Shown here in pieces: positions 30,205-43,000 of a DNA stretch of 64,000 nt. Positions within the stretch are counted from its first letter, which is position 1. Every line of letters starts with the position of its first letter. The position numbers and the translations under genes are program-made. Origin of the DNA: Amaranthus tricolor (Eukaryota; Streptophyta; Magnoliopsida; Caryophyllales; Amaranthaceae); contig NC_080058.1 of NCBI RefSeq assembly GCF_026212465.1, positions 22,136,109 through 22,200,108 of the forward strand, in the 5' to 3' direction. The notes below the pieces were generated by a model that saw nothing but the letters and a program-made list of their open reading frames with translations, did not search any database and was not told the DNA's origin.

Positions 30205-31698
30205 ATGAAAATCAAAAACCAGAACCCTAAAATGAAGCAACCTGTACCTCTTCAAGTCATCTACCCACCTTCTCACACTCCTAAGCCTGAGTCTTCATCA
30301 AAAGAACCGGAGGGAACCCCCATCTCCCCGGAAATACATGCAAGCAGTAAGAGATCAAGAGGATCCAAGAAACCTCCAACACGTTCTGTAAAGAAAATGA
30401 AGGTAACCCACTACTTAAACGCTGAGGAACTTTCCAAAGAAATGTCAGTTGGCTTTGGCCTTGACAAAGAGTGGTATGAGACTGCAAACTTTCCTCAATT
30501 TCACAAAATTCTACAAACTCAACATTGGGAATCACTCATGTGCGATTACTGCTGCAATCCCATTTACCCAGAAATTATGCGTGAGTTCATCTCTAACTTT
30601 TCTATTAATGATGGAGTCTGTTTCAGTTCAATTAAAGAAATTGAAATTGAATTTGATAGTTTGACATTAGGAGAGTGGCTAGGAGTGCCAGCCACTGGTT
30701 TTGATGTGTACTATGTTGGGTCAAAAATTGCGTTTTCTGGGATTGATGAAAAGGATGTTTGGAGATGTTTAGGTGTTAGGCAAAAGAGAGGTAAAGTGAG
30801 TCACAATGTTTTGTCCCCCTTACACAAGTTACTTTACAACATTGCTCGAAGGTTTATTTTACCACGAAATTCAAAACGTAGTGAGATAAGTCTTCGAGAT
30901 GCCACTTTGATTTACTGTATGGTGAATAATATAAAGATTAATTTTCCTTCCTTGATGATTTCGCATTTAAATGATTGTATAGCCAAAAGATGTATGGTAG
31001 GCTATGGTGGTTTGTTGTCCTGGATTTTCTCAAAATTTGGTGTTCCACTTGGAGAATATAGTTTTCCTATGGGTCCCAGTAACATGATAGGTGCAAAATG
31101 TTTGAGTAATTTGCGCCTTAGATTAAATGAGGAAGGGATCCTTGAAAATGCTGTGGAACAGATTGAAATTGATTCTGATGATGAGGAACAGGAGGAAGAG
31201 GGGAAGGAAAAGGAGGAACAGGAAGTAGAGGAAGAAGTGGAGAAGGGGGAACAGGAAAAAGAAGTTGAAAAGGAGGAACAGGAGAAAGAAGGAGCTGGAG
31301 TTAAGGAACAGGAGGTTGTTCCTTCTGATAAGGAGGAAGAAGACAAGGGGATGGGACCTGAAGTTGCTCTTGATGATGACTCTAGGGCTGAACCCAATAG
31401 TTTTCCCTCACCAAAGCCAACCACTCCACCACCACCATCACCAACACCAAGATCACCACCACCATCATTTCACAGACAAAGCTTTGATCAGGCAACCGTT
31501 CCTACTGCCCCCTTATACTCCATTCTCCTCAAGCTTGATGATTTGCAGGATCGCTTCTTCAAATTTCAAGATGAGATTCGTGTTTCCCTAGCCTCATTAG
31601 CTGACCAGATGACTCAAATGGAGGCTCGTCTTGGTGCTAAATTGGATACAGTGGAGGTGGAAACAGAATATATTGATGAAGATGCCCCTGCTTCCTAG
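30205..31698 (+). CDS. Third (env-position) ORF of the copia element
   Basis: 497 residues from the first in-frame ATG at 30205; the frame is open slightly further upstream but without ATG. The basic N-terminus (KRSRGSKKPPTRSVKKMK) looks like a nuclear-localisation stretch. Residues about 70-315 resemble what I recall as the 'putative plant transposon protein' domain found after pol in plant LTR elements (for example LTLGEWLGVPATGFDVYYVG and SEISLRDATLIYCMV). Residues about 318-395 are highly acidic with repeated EQ pairs. About 403-425 are proline-rich. The C-terminus (about 435-480) is a likely coiled coil (LDDLQDRFFKFQDEIRVSLA). I see no signal peptide or transmembrane segment, so an envelope glycoprotein role is not supported. 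Function unknown. It is intact, unlike the related minus-strand relic at 15649-17165. Confidence 0.8.
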   Translation: MKIKNQNPKMKQPVPLQVIYPPSHTPKPESSSKEPEGTPISPEIHASSKRSRGSKKPPTRSVKKMKVTHYLNAEELSKEMSVGFGLDKEWYETANFPQFHKILQTQHWESLMCDYCCNPIYPEIMREFISNFSINDGVCFSSIKEIEIEFDSLTLGEWLGVPATGFDVYYVGSKIAFSGIDEKDVWRCLGVRQKRGKVSHNVLSPLHKLLYNIARRFILPRNSKRSEISLRDATLIYCMVNNIKINFPSLMISHLNDCIAKRCMVGYGGLLSWIFSKFGVPLGEYSFPMGPSNMIGAKCLSNLRLRLNEEGILENAVEQIEIDSDDEEQEEEGKEKEEQEVEEEVEKGEQEKEVEKEEQEKEGAGVKEQEVVPSDKEEEDKGMGPEVALDDDSRAEPNSFPSPKPTTPPPPSPTPRSPPPSFHRQSFDQATVPTAPLYSILLKLDDLQDRFFKFQDEIRVSLASLADQMTQMEARLGAKLDTVEVETEYIDEDAPAS

Positions 31699-31975
31699 TT
31701 CTCCTTTAATATCTTTTATGTTTCATTGCTACTATCTCTGTCACCAAACAATTTCTTTATCTTTTGGTACCAGCTGGGGTACACCTCTTAAACATTGTTA
31801 ATTTTGTTAAACCTTTTTACATATGCTACTAACTGTTAGGTTTGATTAGTCATTGCTTATCATGCTTGCATTCATTGTTCTTGCTTTTTAATTTGTGCAT
31901 CCTTATTCTCTCTTTGACTATAACTATATGTTTAGTGCTGTGGTTTGATTGCTTATCTTCTTTTTGAATGATGTC

Positions 31976-31986
31976 AAAAGGGGGAA
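31976..31986 (+). other. Internal polypurine tract
   Basis: AAAAGGGGGAA preceded by ATGATGTC, about 470 bp before the 3' LTR. Additional upstream polypurine tracts are a known Sirevirus feature. Confidence 0.65.
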
Positions 31987-32441
31987 TATTTGGCACAAAC
32001 TTAAATAATGCTTGAGCATGTTTGAGATCTAGTTAAATCTATTATGTTGGACTTATGGATTAAGGTGCTGGTTTGTTTCTGATGTTTGGTTTCGGATGTT
32101 TGTGTTGATAGCTGTTAGTTGTTGCTCATTAACACTGAAACTAGGTTTCTCATTGCATTAAGGATTAAGATACTGAATACTGATATTTCTGGTTAGTTGT
32201 TTGTTTATGCTAATTTCTTTTAGCTTATGGATAGCTCTGATTATGGATGATTATGGTGGATTAAATTTTTCTTATTGATTGATTTTATGATGAAATAATA
32301 TAAAGTTGTTGTTTTGATTATTTCTAGAGTAACTGGTTTCATGATACTTAGTTAAGAAGAGTTGTTTTGATCTCTAACATACTCTTCAACATTGGTTTAC
32401 TCTATTTTGTTTTTAAGTTTGTTTGAAAGTTTGTCATCATC
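31987..32441 (+). other. Non-coding stretch between the two polypurine tracts
   Basis: T- and G-rich, no open frame of interest. Its position matches the equivalent stretch (15518-14961) in the minus-strand remnant. Confidence 0.5.
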
Positions 32442-32453
32442 AAAAAGGGGGAA
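32442..32453 (+). other. Polypurine tract at the 3' LTR
   Basis: AAAAAGGGGGAA, two bases before the 3' LTR; it primes plus-strand cDNA. Confidence 0.85.
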
Positions 32454-32455
32454 TT

Positions 32456-33882
32456 TGTTGGACCTCTTGAGTTTTGATGATGACTACACTTTAGCAAATA
32501 TGTGTTTAGAGATTGTGTGCAGGTCGATATCCGATTATGATTATGATCGTTGATAGTACCTATGCCTTAGCTTATGGAAACGTACATGTCAAAAGGTTTC
32601 AATTGATGTTAGGAAAAGCATATCGCTTGGGATGTAAAATGGAGACAGCAGATCTACTGTTCCCAAGTTGGATGTTCTAGCTAAACTGAAGTCTGGAGAC
32701 AGCACACTGTTCCTGAGCTGAAGGTTGACTACGTTGACTGAAAATTCTGATTATCATATTTTAATTATTATTTTTAGTTAATGTATTTTAAATTAAATTG
32801 TTGCAGTAAAAATTTATTTAAGTTAATTGGCAAATCGTTTTTATTGAATAAAATGGATTCACGTTTTAATCCTTTATTTTAGGATCTATTTTTAGTAAAT
32901 CCTGGATTTGTTAAAAATAGAATTAACTAACTTTGAATTAGTCTTAGCAAATCTTTCTAACCGGTTTTTATTCCTAAAAAATAGCAAGCAATCATTCCCA
33001 CTAAGATTAACCGTTTTCTAAAATATGGCATGAAGTTCCAGCCATTAATTTGGGGAACAGGAATTACTACTGAAGAAACTGCTACTTTAGGGAACAGCGG
33101 TTATTAAGGGAACAGCGGTTATTGTTTATGTACACGTGTGATTTGACTTAATCAAATCTTATGGAAATAACCGTGTGTTTGCTTAATCCACATTTCTCCC
33201 ATGATCTTTTGATAGTGGGATAATGGATTGGATTATTCCATTTTCTTAGGGATATTATTTTCTATAAATTGCAAGTTAATTCCGGTTTTTTTAAGTGAAG
33301 AGAAGTAATCCAACGTTTTGTGCTTAAGTGTTTTTCATACGTTTTTGTTGGATTTTACAAGAAATATTTTGTTCTCAAAATTGCCAATTAATTTATAATA
33401 TTTTCTTGATGCAACTCTTTGATTTATTTTAGAGAATTTCTATCCTTTTTGTAAGGGTTTTTGAGAGTTTATGTAATTAGACTCGGGTGAGTCTAAGGGG
33501 GAAGTTAGATAGCTTTTAGTGAAGCTAGAGAGGATTAGCTTATTGTAAAGCTAAGTTTGTTGCTTTGAGTAAAGCAATTAGAGAGTGAAGAGTTGGCCTA
33601 GTTGTTTCGCTTCGAGTGAAGTAAGGTGTTTATTGTAATTGTAACTAATTGCCTTAAACATAGTAAAGTTGTTAGAAATCCCAAGTGGTCGTGGTTTTTC
33701 CTTTTGTTTAGGCCCAAAAGGTTTCCACGTAAAATCGTGTGTCTCTCTTATTATTTTGCTCTTAGTTTAAGCTTTATTTTCTTTGAATAGTTCCGCAAAA
33801 ACAGGGCACAATCGCTTAAACTTGCAACAACAACAATTCACCCCCCCTCTTGTTGCTGTTCCCGTTCCTAATTGAATCAACA
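32456..33882 (+). repeat. 3' LTR of the copia element (full length)
   Basis: 1427 bp, TGTTGG to ATCAACA. It contains U3 sequence missing from the 5' LTR, including CTGTTCC twice, GGAACAG three times and the TATA box at 33263. Confidence 0.95.
33263..33269 (+). promoter_or_regulatory. TATA box of the copia 3' LTR
   Basis: TATAAAT about 30 bp before the point (33296) at which the U3-deleted 5' LTR regains similarity. Only the 3' LTR keeps it, so any promoter activity would run outward into the satellite. Confidence 0.55.
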
Positions 33883-33887
33883 TGAAC
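33883..33887. repeat. Target-site duplication, right copy (TGAAC)
   Basis: Exact copy of 23810-23814. Confidence 0.85.
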
Positions 33888-34790
33888 AATAAATGATGAA
33901 CAATGAACAATGAATAAGGCTCAATGATCACTGAAGAACGAACGATGAAGAATGAACAAGGATCCATGATCAATGAACAATGAACCAAGATCAATCAGTA
34001 CTGAGCAGTGGACATTGAACATTGAACAAGGATCAATGTTTAGTCAGTAATGAACAATGAATGATGAACAATGAACTATGCACAATGAACAATAAACTAT
34101 GAGAAACAAACAATGAATGATGAACAATGAACAGTAATGAATGAACAAGGATCAATTATCACTGAACAATGATCGATGAACAATGAATAAGGCTCAATGA
34201 TCATTGAAGAATAAACGATGAGAAATGAACAAGGAACAATAATCAATGAACAGTGAACGATGAAAAATGAATGAGGATCAATGATCAATTAATAATGAAC
34301 GTTGAACAATGAACAAGGATTAAATAATATTGAAAAATCAACGATGAAGAATGAACAAGCATGAATGTTCAATGAACAATGAATAACGAACAATGAACAA
34401 GATCAATGATAAATTAACAAGGATCAATGTGTAATGAACAATGGACGATGAAAATTGAACAAGGATCAATACTCAATGAACAATGAACAATGAATATTGA
34501 ACACTGAACTATGCGCAATGAACAATGAATGATGAACAACGAACAATGATTAATTATTCTTGAACAATGAACGATAATGAATAAACAAGGATCAATGATC
34601 AATGAACAATGAACGATGAACGATGAACAAGAATCAATGATCAATGAATAATGAACGATGAATAATGAACAAGGATCATTGATCATTGAAGAAAGAACGA
34701 TGAAAAATAAAGAAAGATCAATGATCAATTAACAATGAAAGATGAACAATGAAAGATGAGCAATGAACAATGAATGATGAACAATAAACA

Positions 34791-37416
34791 TTGATTAATT
34801 GTTAATTAACAATGAACGATGAAGAATGAACAAGGATCAATAATCAATGAACAACGAACGATGAACGATGAACAAGGATCAATGAACATTGAATAATGAA
34901 TGATGAAAGATGAACAAGGATCAATGATCAATGAATAATGAACGATGAACAATGAATAAGGATAAATGAGCAATAAATAATGGATGATAAACATTGAACA
35001 AGATCAATGATCAATGAACAATGAATAATGAACGATGAACAATGAACACTGATTAATTCTTAATTAACAATGAACGATGAAGAATGAAGAATGAAGAACG
35101 ATCTATGATAATTGAATAATGAACAATGAAACAGGATCAATGAGCAATGAACAATGGACAATGAACATTGAACAAGGATCAATGTTCAATGAACAATGAA
35201 AAATGAATGATGAACAATGTACTATGAACAATGAACAAAGAATGATGAACAATGAATAGTGATTAATTATTAATTAACAATGAACGATGAAGAATGAAAG
35301 AGGATTAATGATTAATTAACAATGAACGATGATCGATGAACAAGGATTAATGATCAATGAACAATGAACAATGACGTATGAACGAGGATCAATGATCAAT
35401 GAAGCATGAACGATGAACAATGAACAATGATTAATTATTAACTAACAATAAAAAAGGAAGAATGAAAAGGATCAATGATCAATGAACAATCAATGATGAA
35501 CAATGAACGATGATCAATGAATAATGAACGTTCAACAATGAAAAAGGATCAATTATTATTGAAAAATGAACGATGAAGAATTACAAGGATAAAGGATCAA
35601 CGAATAGTGAATGATGGACAATGAACAAGATCAATGAACAATGAAAAAGGATCAATGTGGAATGCACGATGGACGATGAACATTGAAAAAGGGTCAATGA
35701 TCAATGAACAATAAACAATGAACTACGAACAATGAACTATGAGAAATGATCAATGAATGATGAACAATGAACAATCAATAAGGCTCAATGATCACTGAAG
35801 AACGAACGATGAAGAATGAACAGGGATCAATGATCAATGAACAATGAACGATGAACAATGAACAAGGATCAATAAGCACTGAGCAGTGGACAATAAACAT
35901 TGAACAAGGATCAATGTTCAATGAACAATGAATAATGAATGATGAACAATGAACTATGCACAATGAACAATGGACTATAAGAAATAAACAATGAACGATG
36001 AATAATGAACAGTAAATAATGAACAAGGATCAATGATCACTGAACAATGAACGATGAACAATGAATCAGGCTCAATGATCATTGAATAATAAACGATAAA
36101 AAATGAACAAGGATCAATGATCAATGAACAATGAAAGATGAAAAATGAACGAGGATCAATGATCAATGAATAAAGAACGTTGAACAATGAACAAGGATTA
36201 ATTAATATTGAAAAGTCAACGATGAAGAATGAACAAGGATAAATGATCAAAGAAAATTGAATAACGAACAATGAACAAGATCAATGATAAATGAACAAGG
36301 ATCAATGTGCAATGAACAAAGGATGATGAACATTGAAAAAGGATCAATGGTCAATGAATAATGAACAATGAACTATGCGCAATGAACTATGAATGATGAA
36401 CAATGAACAGTGATTAATTATTAATTAACAATGAACGATGAAGAATAAAAAAGGATTAATGATCAATGAACAATGAACGATGAACGATGAACAAGGATCA
36501 CTGATCAATGAACAATGAACGATGAATAATGAAAAAGCATCATTGATCATTGAAGAATGAACGATGAAAAATGAACAAGGATCAATAATCAATGAACAAT
36601 GAACGATAAACAATGAACAAGGATCAGTGATAAATGAATAATGAATGTTGAACAAAGAACAAGGATCAAATAATATTGAAAAATGAACGATGAAGAATGA
36701 ACAAGGATAAATGATCAATGAACAATGAATGACGAAGAATAAACATGATTAATGATAAATTAAAAAGGATGAATGTGAAATAAACAATGGACGATGAACA
36801 TTGAACAAGGATCAATGATCAATGAACAATGAAGAATGAATAATGAACAATGAACTCTGCACAATTCATAATGAATGATGAACAATGAACAGTGATTAAT
36901 TATTAATTAACAATGAATAATGAAGAATAAAAAAGGATTAATGATCAATGAACAATGAACGATGAACTATGTACAAGGATCAATGATCAACGAACAATGA
37001 ACAATGCACGATGGACAACAAACTATAAAGAATGAACAAAGAATGATGAACAATGAACAATCAATAAGGGACATTGAACAATGAAAAATGAACAAAGAAT
37101 AATGATTAATTATTTTAAAACAATTAACGATAATGAATGAACAAGGATCAATGGTCAATGAACAATTAATGATGAACAATGAACAATGATTAATTATTAA
37201 TTAACAATGAACGATGAAGAATAAAAATAGTTTAATGAACAATGAACAATGAACGATGAACGATGAACAAGAATCAATGATCAATGAACAATGAACAAGG
37301 ATCATTGATCATTGAAGAATGAACAATGAAAAACAAACAAAGATCATTGATCAATGAACAATGAACGATGAACAATGAACGATGAGAAAAGAATGATAAA
37401 TGATGAGCAATAAAAA
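34791..37416. repeat. Long-range repeat unit of ~2.6 kb, copy 1 (heptamer array)
   Basis: Aligns by eye to 37417-40030 with many substitutions and small indels. The indels are mostly whole-heptamer changes, so the offset drifts from 2626 to about 2612. Confidence 0.6.
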
Positions 37417-40030
37417 TTGATTAATTGTTAATTAACAATGAACGATGAAGAATGAACAAGGATCAATAATCAATGAACAACGAACGATGAACGATGAACA
37501 AGGATCAATGAACCTTGAATAATGGATGATTAAAGATGAACAAGGATCAATGATCAATGAATAATGAACGATGAACAATGAACAAGGATCAATGAGCAAT
37601 AAACAATGGACGAAAAACATTCAACAAGGATAATTGATCAATGAACAATGAATAATGAACGATGAACAATGAACACCGATTAATTCTTAATTAACAATGA
37701 ACGATGAAGAATCAAGAATCAAGAACGATCTATGATAATTGAATAATGAACAATGAAAAAGGATCAATGAGCAATGAACATTGGATAATGAACATTAAAC
37801 AGGGATCAATGTTCAATGAACAATGAACAATGAATGATATACAATGAACTATGAACAATGAACAATGAATGATGAAAAATGAATAGTGATTCATTATTAA
37901 TTAACAATCAACGATGAAGAATGAAAGAGTATTAATGATCAATGAATAATGAACGATGAACAAGGATCAATGATCAATAAACAATGAACAATGACGCATG
38001 AACGAGGATCAATAATCATTGAACAATGAACGATGAACAATGAACAGTGATTAATTATTAACTAACAATGAACAAGGAAGAATGAAAAGGATCAATGATC
38101 AATGAACAATCAATGATGAACAATGAACGAGTATCAATGAATAATGAACGTTTAACAATGAAAAAGGATCAATTATTATTGAAAAATGAAAGATGAAGAA
38201 AGAACGAGGATAAAGGATCAATGAATAGTGAATGATGAACAATGAACAAGATCAATCAACAATGCAAAAGGATCAATGTATAATGAACGATGGACGATGA
38301 ACATTGAACAAGGGTCAATGATCAATGAACAATAAACAATGAACGATGAACAATGAACTATGAAAAATGATCAATGAAGGATGAACAATGAATAAGGCTC
38401 AATGATCACTGAAGAACGAACGATGAATAATGAACAGAGATAAATGATCAATGAACAATGAACGATGAACAATGAACAAGGATTAATAAGCACTGAGCAG
38501 TGGACAATGAACATTGAACAAGGATCAATGTTCAATGAACAATGAATAATGAATGATGAACAATGAACTATGCACCATGAACAACGAACTATGAGAAACG
38601 AACAATGAATGATGAACAATGAACAGTAAATAATGAACAAGGATCAATGATCACTGAACAATGAACAATGAACAATGAATTAGGCTCAGTGATCATTGAA
38701 GAATAAACGATAAAAAATGAACAAGGATCAATGATCAATGAACAATGAACGATGAAAAATGAACGGAGATAAATGATCAATGAATAAAGAACGTTGAACA
38801 ATAAACAAGGATTAATTAATATTGAAAAATCAACGATGAAAACTGAACAAGGATAAATGATCAATGAACAATGAATGACGAACAATGAACAAGGTCAATG
38901 ATAAATAAACAAGGATGAATGTGCAATGAACAATGGACGATGAACATTGAACAAGGATCAATGCTCAATGAACAATGAACAATGAATAATGAACAATGAA
39001 CTATGCGCAATAAACAATGATTGATTATTAACTAACAATAAACAGTGAAGAAAGAACAAGGATCAATGATCAATGAACAATCAACGATGAACAATGAACG
39101 AGGATCAATGATCGATGAATAATGCACGTTGAACAATGAACAAGGATTAATTATTATTGAAAAATGAACGATGAATAATGAATAAGGATAAAGGATCAAT
39201 GAAAAATCAATGATGAACAATGAAAAAGATCAATGATCAAAGAAAAAGGATCAATCTGCAATGAACAATGGACGATGAACATAGAACAAGGGTCAATAAT
39301 AAATGAACAATGCACAATGAACGATGAAGAATGAACTATGAGAAATGAACAATGAATGATGAACAATGAGCAATGAATAAGGCTCAATGATCACTGAAGA
39401 ACGAACGATGAAGAATGAACAAGGATCAATGATCAATGATCAATGAAAAATTAACATGGATCAATAAGCACTGACCAGTGGACAATGAACATTGAACAAG
39501 GATCAATGTTCAGTGAGCAATGAACAATGAATGATGAACAATGAACTATGCACAATGAAAAATGAACTATAAGCAACGAACAATGAATGATTAAAAATGA
39601 ACAATAAACAATGAACAAGGATCAATGATCATTGAACAATGAATGATGAACAATGAATAAGGCTCAATGATCATTGAAGAATAAACGATAAAAAATGAAC
39701 AAGGATCAAAGATCAAGGAATAATGAACGATGAAAAAAGAACGAGGATCAATGATCAATGAATAATGAACGATGAAGAATGAACAAGGAGAAATGATCAA
39801 TGAACAATGAATAACGAACAATGAACAAGATCAATGATAAATGAACAAGGATCAATGTGCAATGAACGATGGACGATGAATATTAAACAAGGATCATTGA
39901 TCAATGAACAATGAACAATGAATAATGAACAATGAACTATGCGCAATGAACTATGAATGAAAAGCAATGATCAGTGATTAATAATTAATTAACAATGAAC
40001 GATGAAGAATAAAAAAGGATTAATGATCGA
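37417..40030. repeat. Long-range repeat unit of ~2.6 kb, copy 2 (heptamer array)
   Basis: Second copy of 34791-37416; shares the same sequence of marker variants. The right end is approximate. Confidence 0.55.
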
Positions 40031-43000
40031 CGAACAATGAACGATGAACGATGAACAAGGATCAATGATCAATGAACAATGAACGATGAACAATGAACAA
40101 GCATCATTGCTCATTGAAGAATGAACGATGAAAAATGAACAAGGATCAATGATCAATGAACAAGGATCAATGATCAATGAATAATGAATGTTGAACAAAG
40201 AACAAGGATCAATTCTAACCACTTCAACACAATACTATATACCAAATAGTGTTGTGTGCCAAGTTTCCTGCAAAACAAACAAAGTTTGACGTACTTTATG
40301 CACGAAAGTGCTAAAAGTGCTTAGAAACGCATAAAATCAAAACCTAACATGTAATTTCAAGCATATGAATATGATTTTCAATTCTAACCACTTCAACACA
40401 ACAAAATATACCAAATAATTTTGTTTGCCAAGTTGCGTCCAAAACAAACCATGTTTGAGCTACTTTAAGAGCGAAAGTGCCAAAAAAGCTTAAAAACGCA
40501 TAAAATCGCAACTTAAAACGTAATTTCTAGCATATGACTATGATTTTCAATTCTAACGACTTCAAAACAATAAAATATACCAAATAGTGTTGTGTTCCAA
40601 GTTGCGTCCAAAACAAACCGAATTTGATCTTCTTTTTGCGCGAAGTGCCAAAAAAGCTTAAAATGCATAAAATTGCAACTTATCACGTAATTTGTAGCAT
40701 ATGACTATGATTTTAAATTCTAACCACTTCAACACAATAATATATACCAAATAGTGTAGTATGCCATGTTTCGTGCAAAACAAACCAAGTTTGAGGTACT
40801 TTATGCGCGAAGGTGCCAAAAAAGCATAAAAACGAAAAAAATCGCAACTTAGCACGTAATTTCTAGCATATGACTATTGTTTTCAATTCTAACCACTTCA
40901 ACACAATAATATATACAAAATAGTGTTGTGCACCAAGTTGCGTGCAAAGCAAACCAAGTTTGAGCGGCTTTATGCGCGAAAGTGCCAAGAAAGCTTAAAA
41001 ACGCATAAAATCGCAACTTATCACGTAATTTCTAGCATATGACTATGATTTTCAATTCTAACCACTTCAACACAATAATATATACCAAATAGTGTTGTGT
41101 GCCAAGTTTCTTGCAAAACAAACAAAGTTTGAGGTACTTTATAAGCAAAAGTGCTAAAAAAGCTTTCAAACGCATAAAATCGCAATTTAACACGTAATTT
41201 CTAGCATATGACTATGATTTTCAATTCTAACCAAGTTTGAGCTACTTTATGCGCGAAAGTTCAAAAAAACCTTAAAAACGAATAAAATCGCAACTTGACA
41301 CGTAATTTCTAGCATTTGACTGTGATTTTAAATTCTAACCACTTCAACACAATAATATATACCAAATAGTGTTGTGTGCCAAGTTGCGTGCAAAACAAAC
41401 CAAGTTTTACCAAAAAAGAATAAAAACGAATAAAATCGCAACGTGACACGGATTTCTAGCATTTGACTATAATTTTCAATTCTAACCACTTCAACACAAT
41501 AATATATACAAGATAGTGTTGTGTGCCAAGTTTCATGACAAACGAACAAAGTTTGAACTGGTTTATACGTGAAAGTGCTAAAAAAGCTTTAAAACGCATA
41601 AAAACGCAACTTAACACGTAATTTCAAGTATATGAATATGATTTTCAATTCTAACCACTTCAACACAATAGAATATACCAAATAACTCTGTGTGCCAAGT
41701 TGCGTCCAAAACAAACCAAGTTTGAGGTACTTTATGCGCGAAAGTGCCAAAAAAGCATAAAAACGAATAAAATCGCAACTTAATACGTAATTTCTAGCAT
41801 ATGACTATTATTTTCAATTCTAACCACTTCAACACAATAATATATACAAAATAGTGTTGTGTACCAAGTTGCGTGCAAAGCAAACCAAGTTTGAGCGGCT
41901 TTATGCGCAAAAGTGCCAAGAAAGCTTAAAAACGCATAAAATCGCAACTTATCACGTAATTTTTAGCATATGACTATGATTTTCACTTCTAACCACTTCA
42001 ACACAATAATATATACCAAATAGTGTTGTGTGCCAAGTTTCGTGCAAAACAAACAAAGTTTGAGGTACTTTATGCGCGAAAGTGCTAAAAAAGCTTTAAA
42101 ACGCATAAAATCTCAACTTAATACGTAATTTCTAGCATATGACTATGATTTTCAATTCTAACCACTTCAACACAATAATATATACCAAATAGTGTTGTTT
42201 GCCAAGTTGCGTGCAAATCAAACCAAGTTTGAGCTAATTTTTGCGCGAAAGTGAAAAAAACGCATAAAAAGCAATAAAATCGCAACTTAACACCTAATTT
42301 CTAGCATATGACTGTGATTTTCAACTCTAACCACTTCAACACAATAATATATACAAAATAGTTTTGTGTACAAGTCGCGTGCAAAAAAAACCAAGTTTGA
42401 GCTGGTTTATGCGTGAAAGTGCTAAAAAAGCTTTAAAACGCATAAAAACTCAACTTAACACGTAATTTCTAGTATATGAATATGATTTTCAATTCTAACC
42501 ACTTCAGCACAATAAAATATACCAAATAATTCTGTGTGCCAAGTTGCGTACAAAACAAACCAAGTATAAGCTACTTTGAGCGCGAAAGTGACAAAAAAGC
42601 TTAAAAACGCATAAAATCACAACTTAATACGTAATTTGTAGCATATGACTTTGATTTTCAATTCTAACCACTTTAAAACAATAAAATACACCAAATAATT
42701 TTGTGTGCCAAGTATCGTCCAAAACAAACCAAGTTTGATCTTCTTTTTGAGCGAAGTACCAAAAAAGTTTAAAACGCATAAAATTGCAACTTATCAGGTA
42801 ATTTCGAGCTTATGACTATGATTTTCAATTCTGACTACTTTAACACAATAATATATACCAAATAGTGTTGTGTGCCAATTTTCGTGCAAAACTAACCAAG
42901 TTTGAGGTACTTTATGCGCGAAAGTGCTAAAAAAGCTTAAAAACGCATAAAATCGTAACTTAACACGTATTTTCTAGCATATTACTATGATTTTAAATAC

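Larger units (their letters stand above)
23815..33882 (+). mobile_element. Full-length Sirevirus-like Ty1/copia retrotransposon
   Basis: A 10,068-bp element inserted in the heptamer array. 5' LTR 770 bp, 3' LTR 1427 bp. Outside one 657-bp deletion in the 5' copy I saw only two substitutions between the LTRs (near 24471 and 24482), so the insertion is recent. Order: PBS, gag, protease, integrase, RT, RNase H, then a third ORF, two polypurine tracts and the 3' LTR. Integrase before RT defines copia. The third ORF, double polypurine tract, TGTTG...CAACA ends and two Gag zinc knuckles fit Sirevirus-like elements. Its gag is broken and gag and pol are out of frame, so it probably needs helper proteins. 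Confidence 0.95.
33888..40210. repeat. Heptamer satellite array (AACAATG), right part
   Basis: Continuation of 18546-23814 after the copia insertion; together they formed one array of about 11.6 kb. Same heptamers and 42-bp units. A long-range duplication is visible: the block starting TTGATTAATTG at 34791 recurs at 37417 (offset 2626), and the ATAAGCACTGAGCAGTGGAC marker near 35870 recurs near 38482 (offset about 2612). The array ends at its junction with the 169-bp satellite. Confidence 0.92.

Noticed and set aside
31002..31424. Serine/cysteine-rich minus-strand frame of 140 codons
   Set aside because: Antisense of the acidic EQ-rich run in the third copia ORF.
33767..40222. Minus-strand open frames in the right heptamer array
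   Set aside because: Same artefact of the heptamer repeat; one even runs into the copia LTR.
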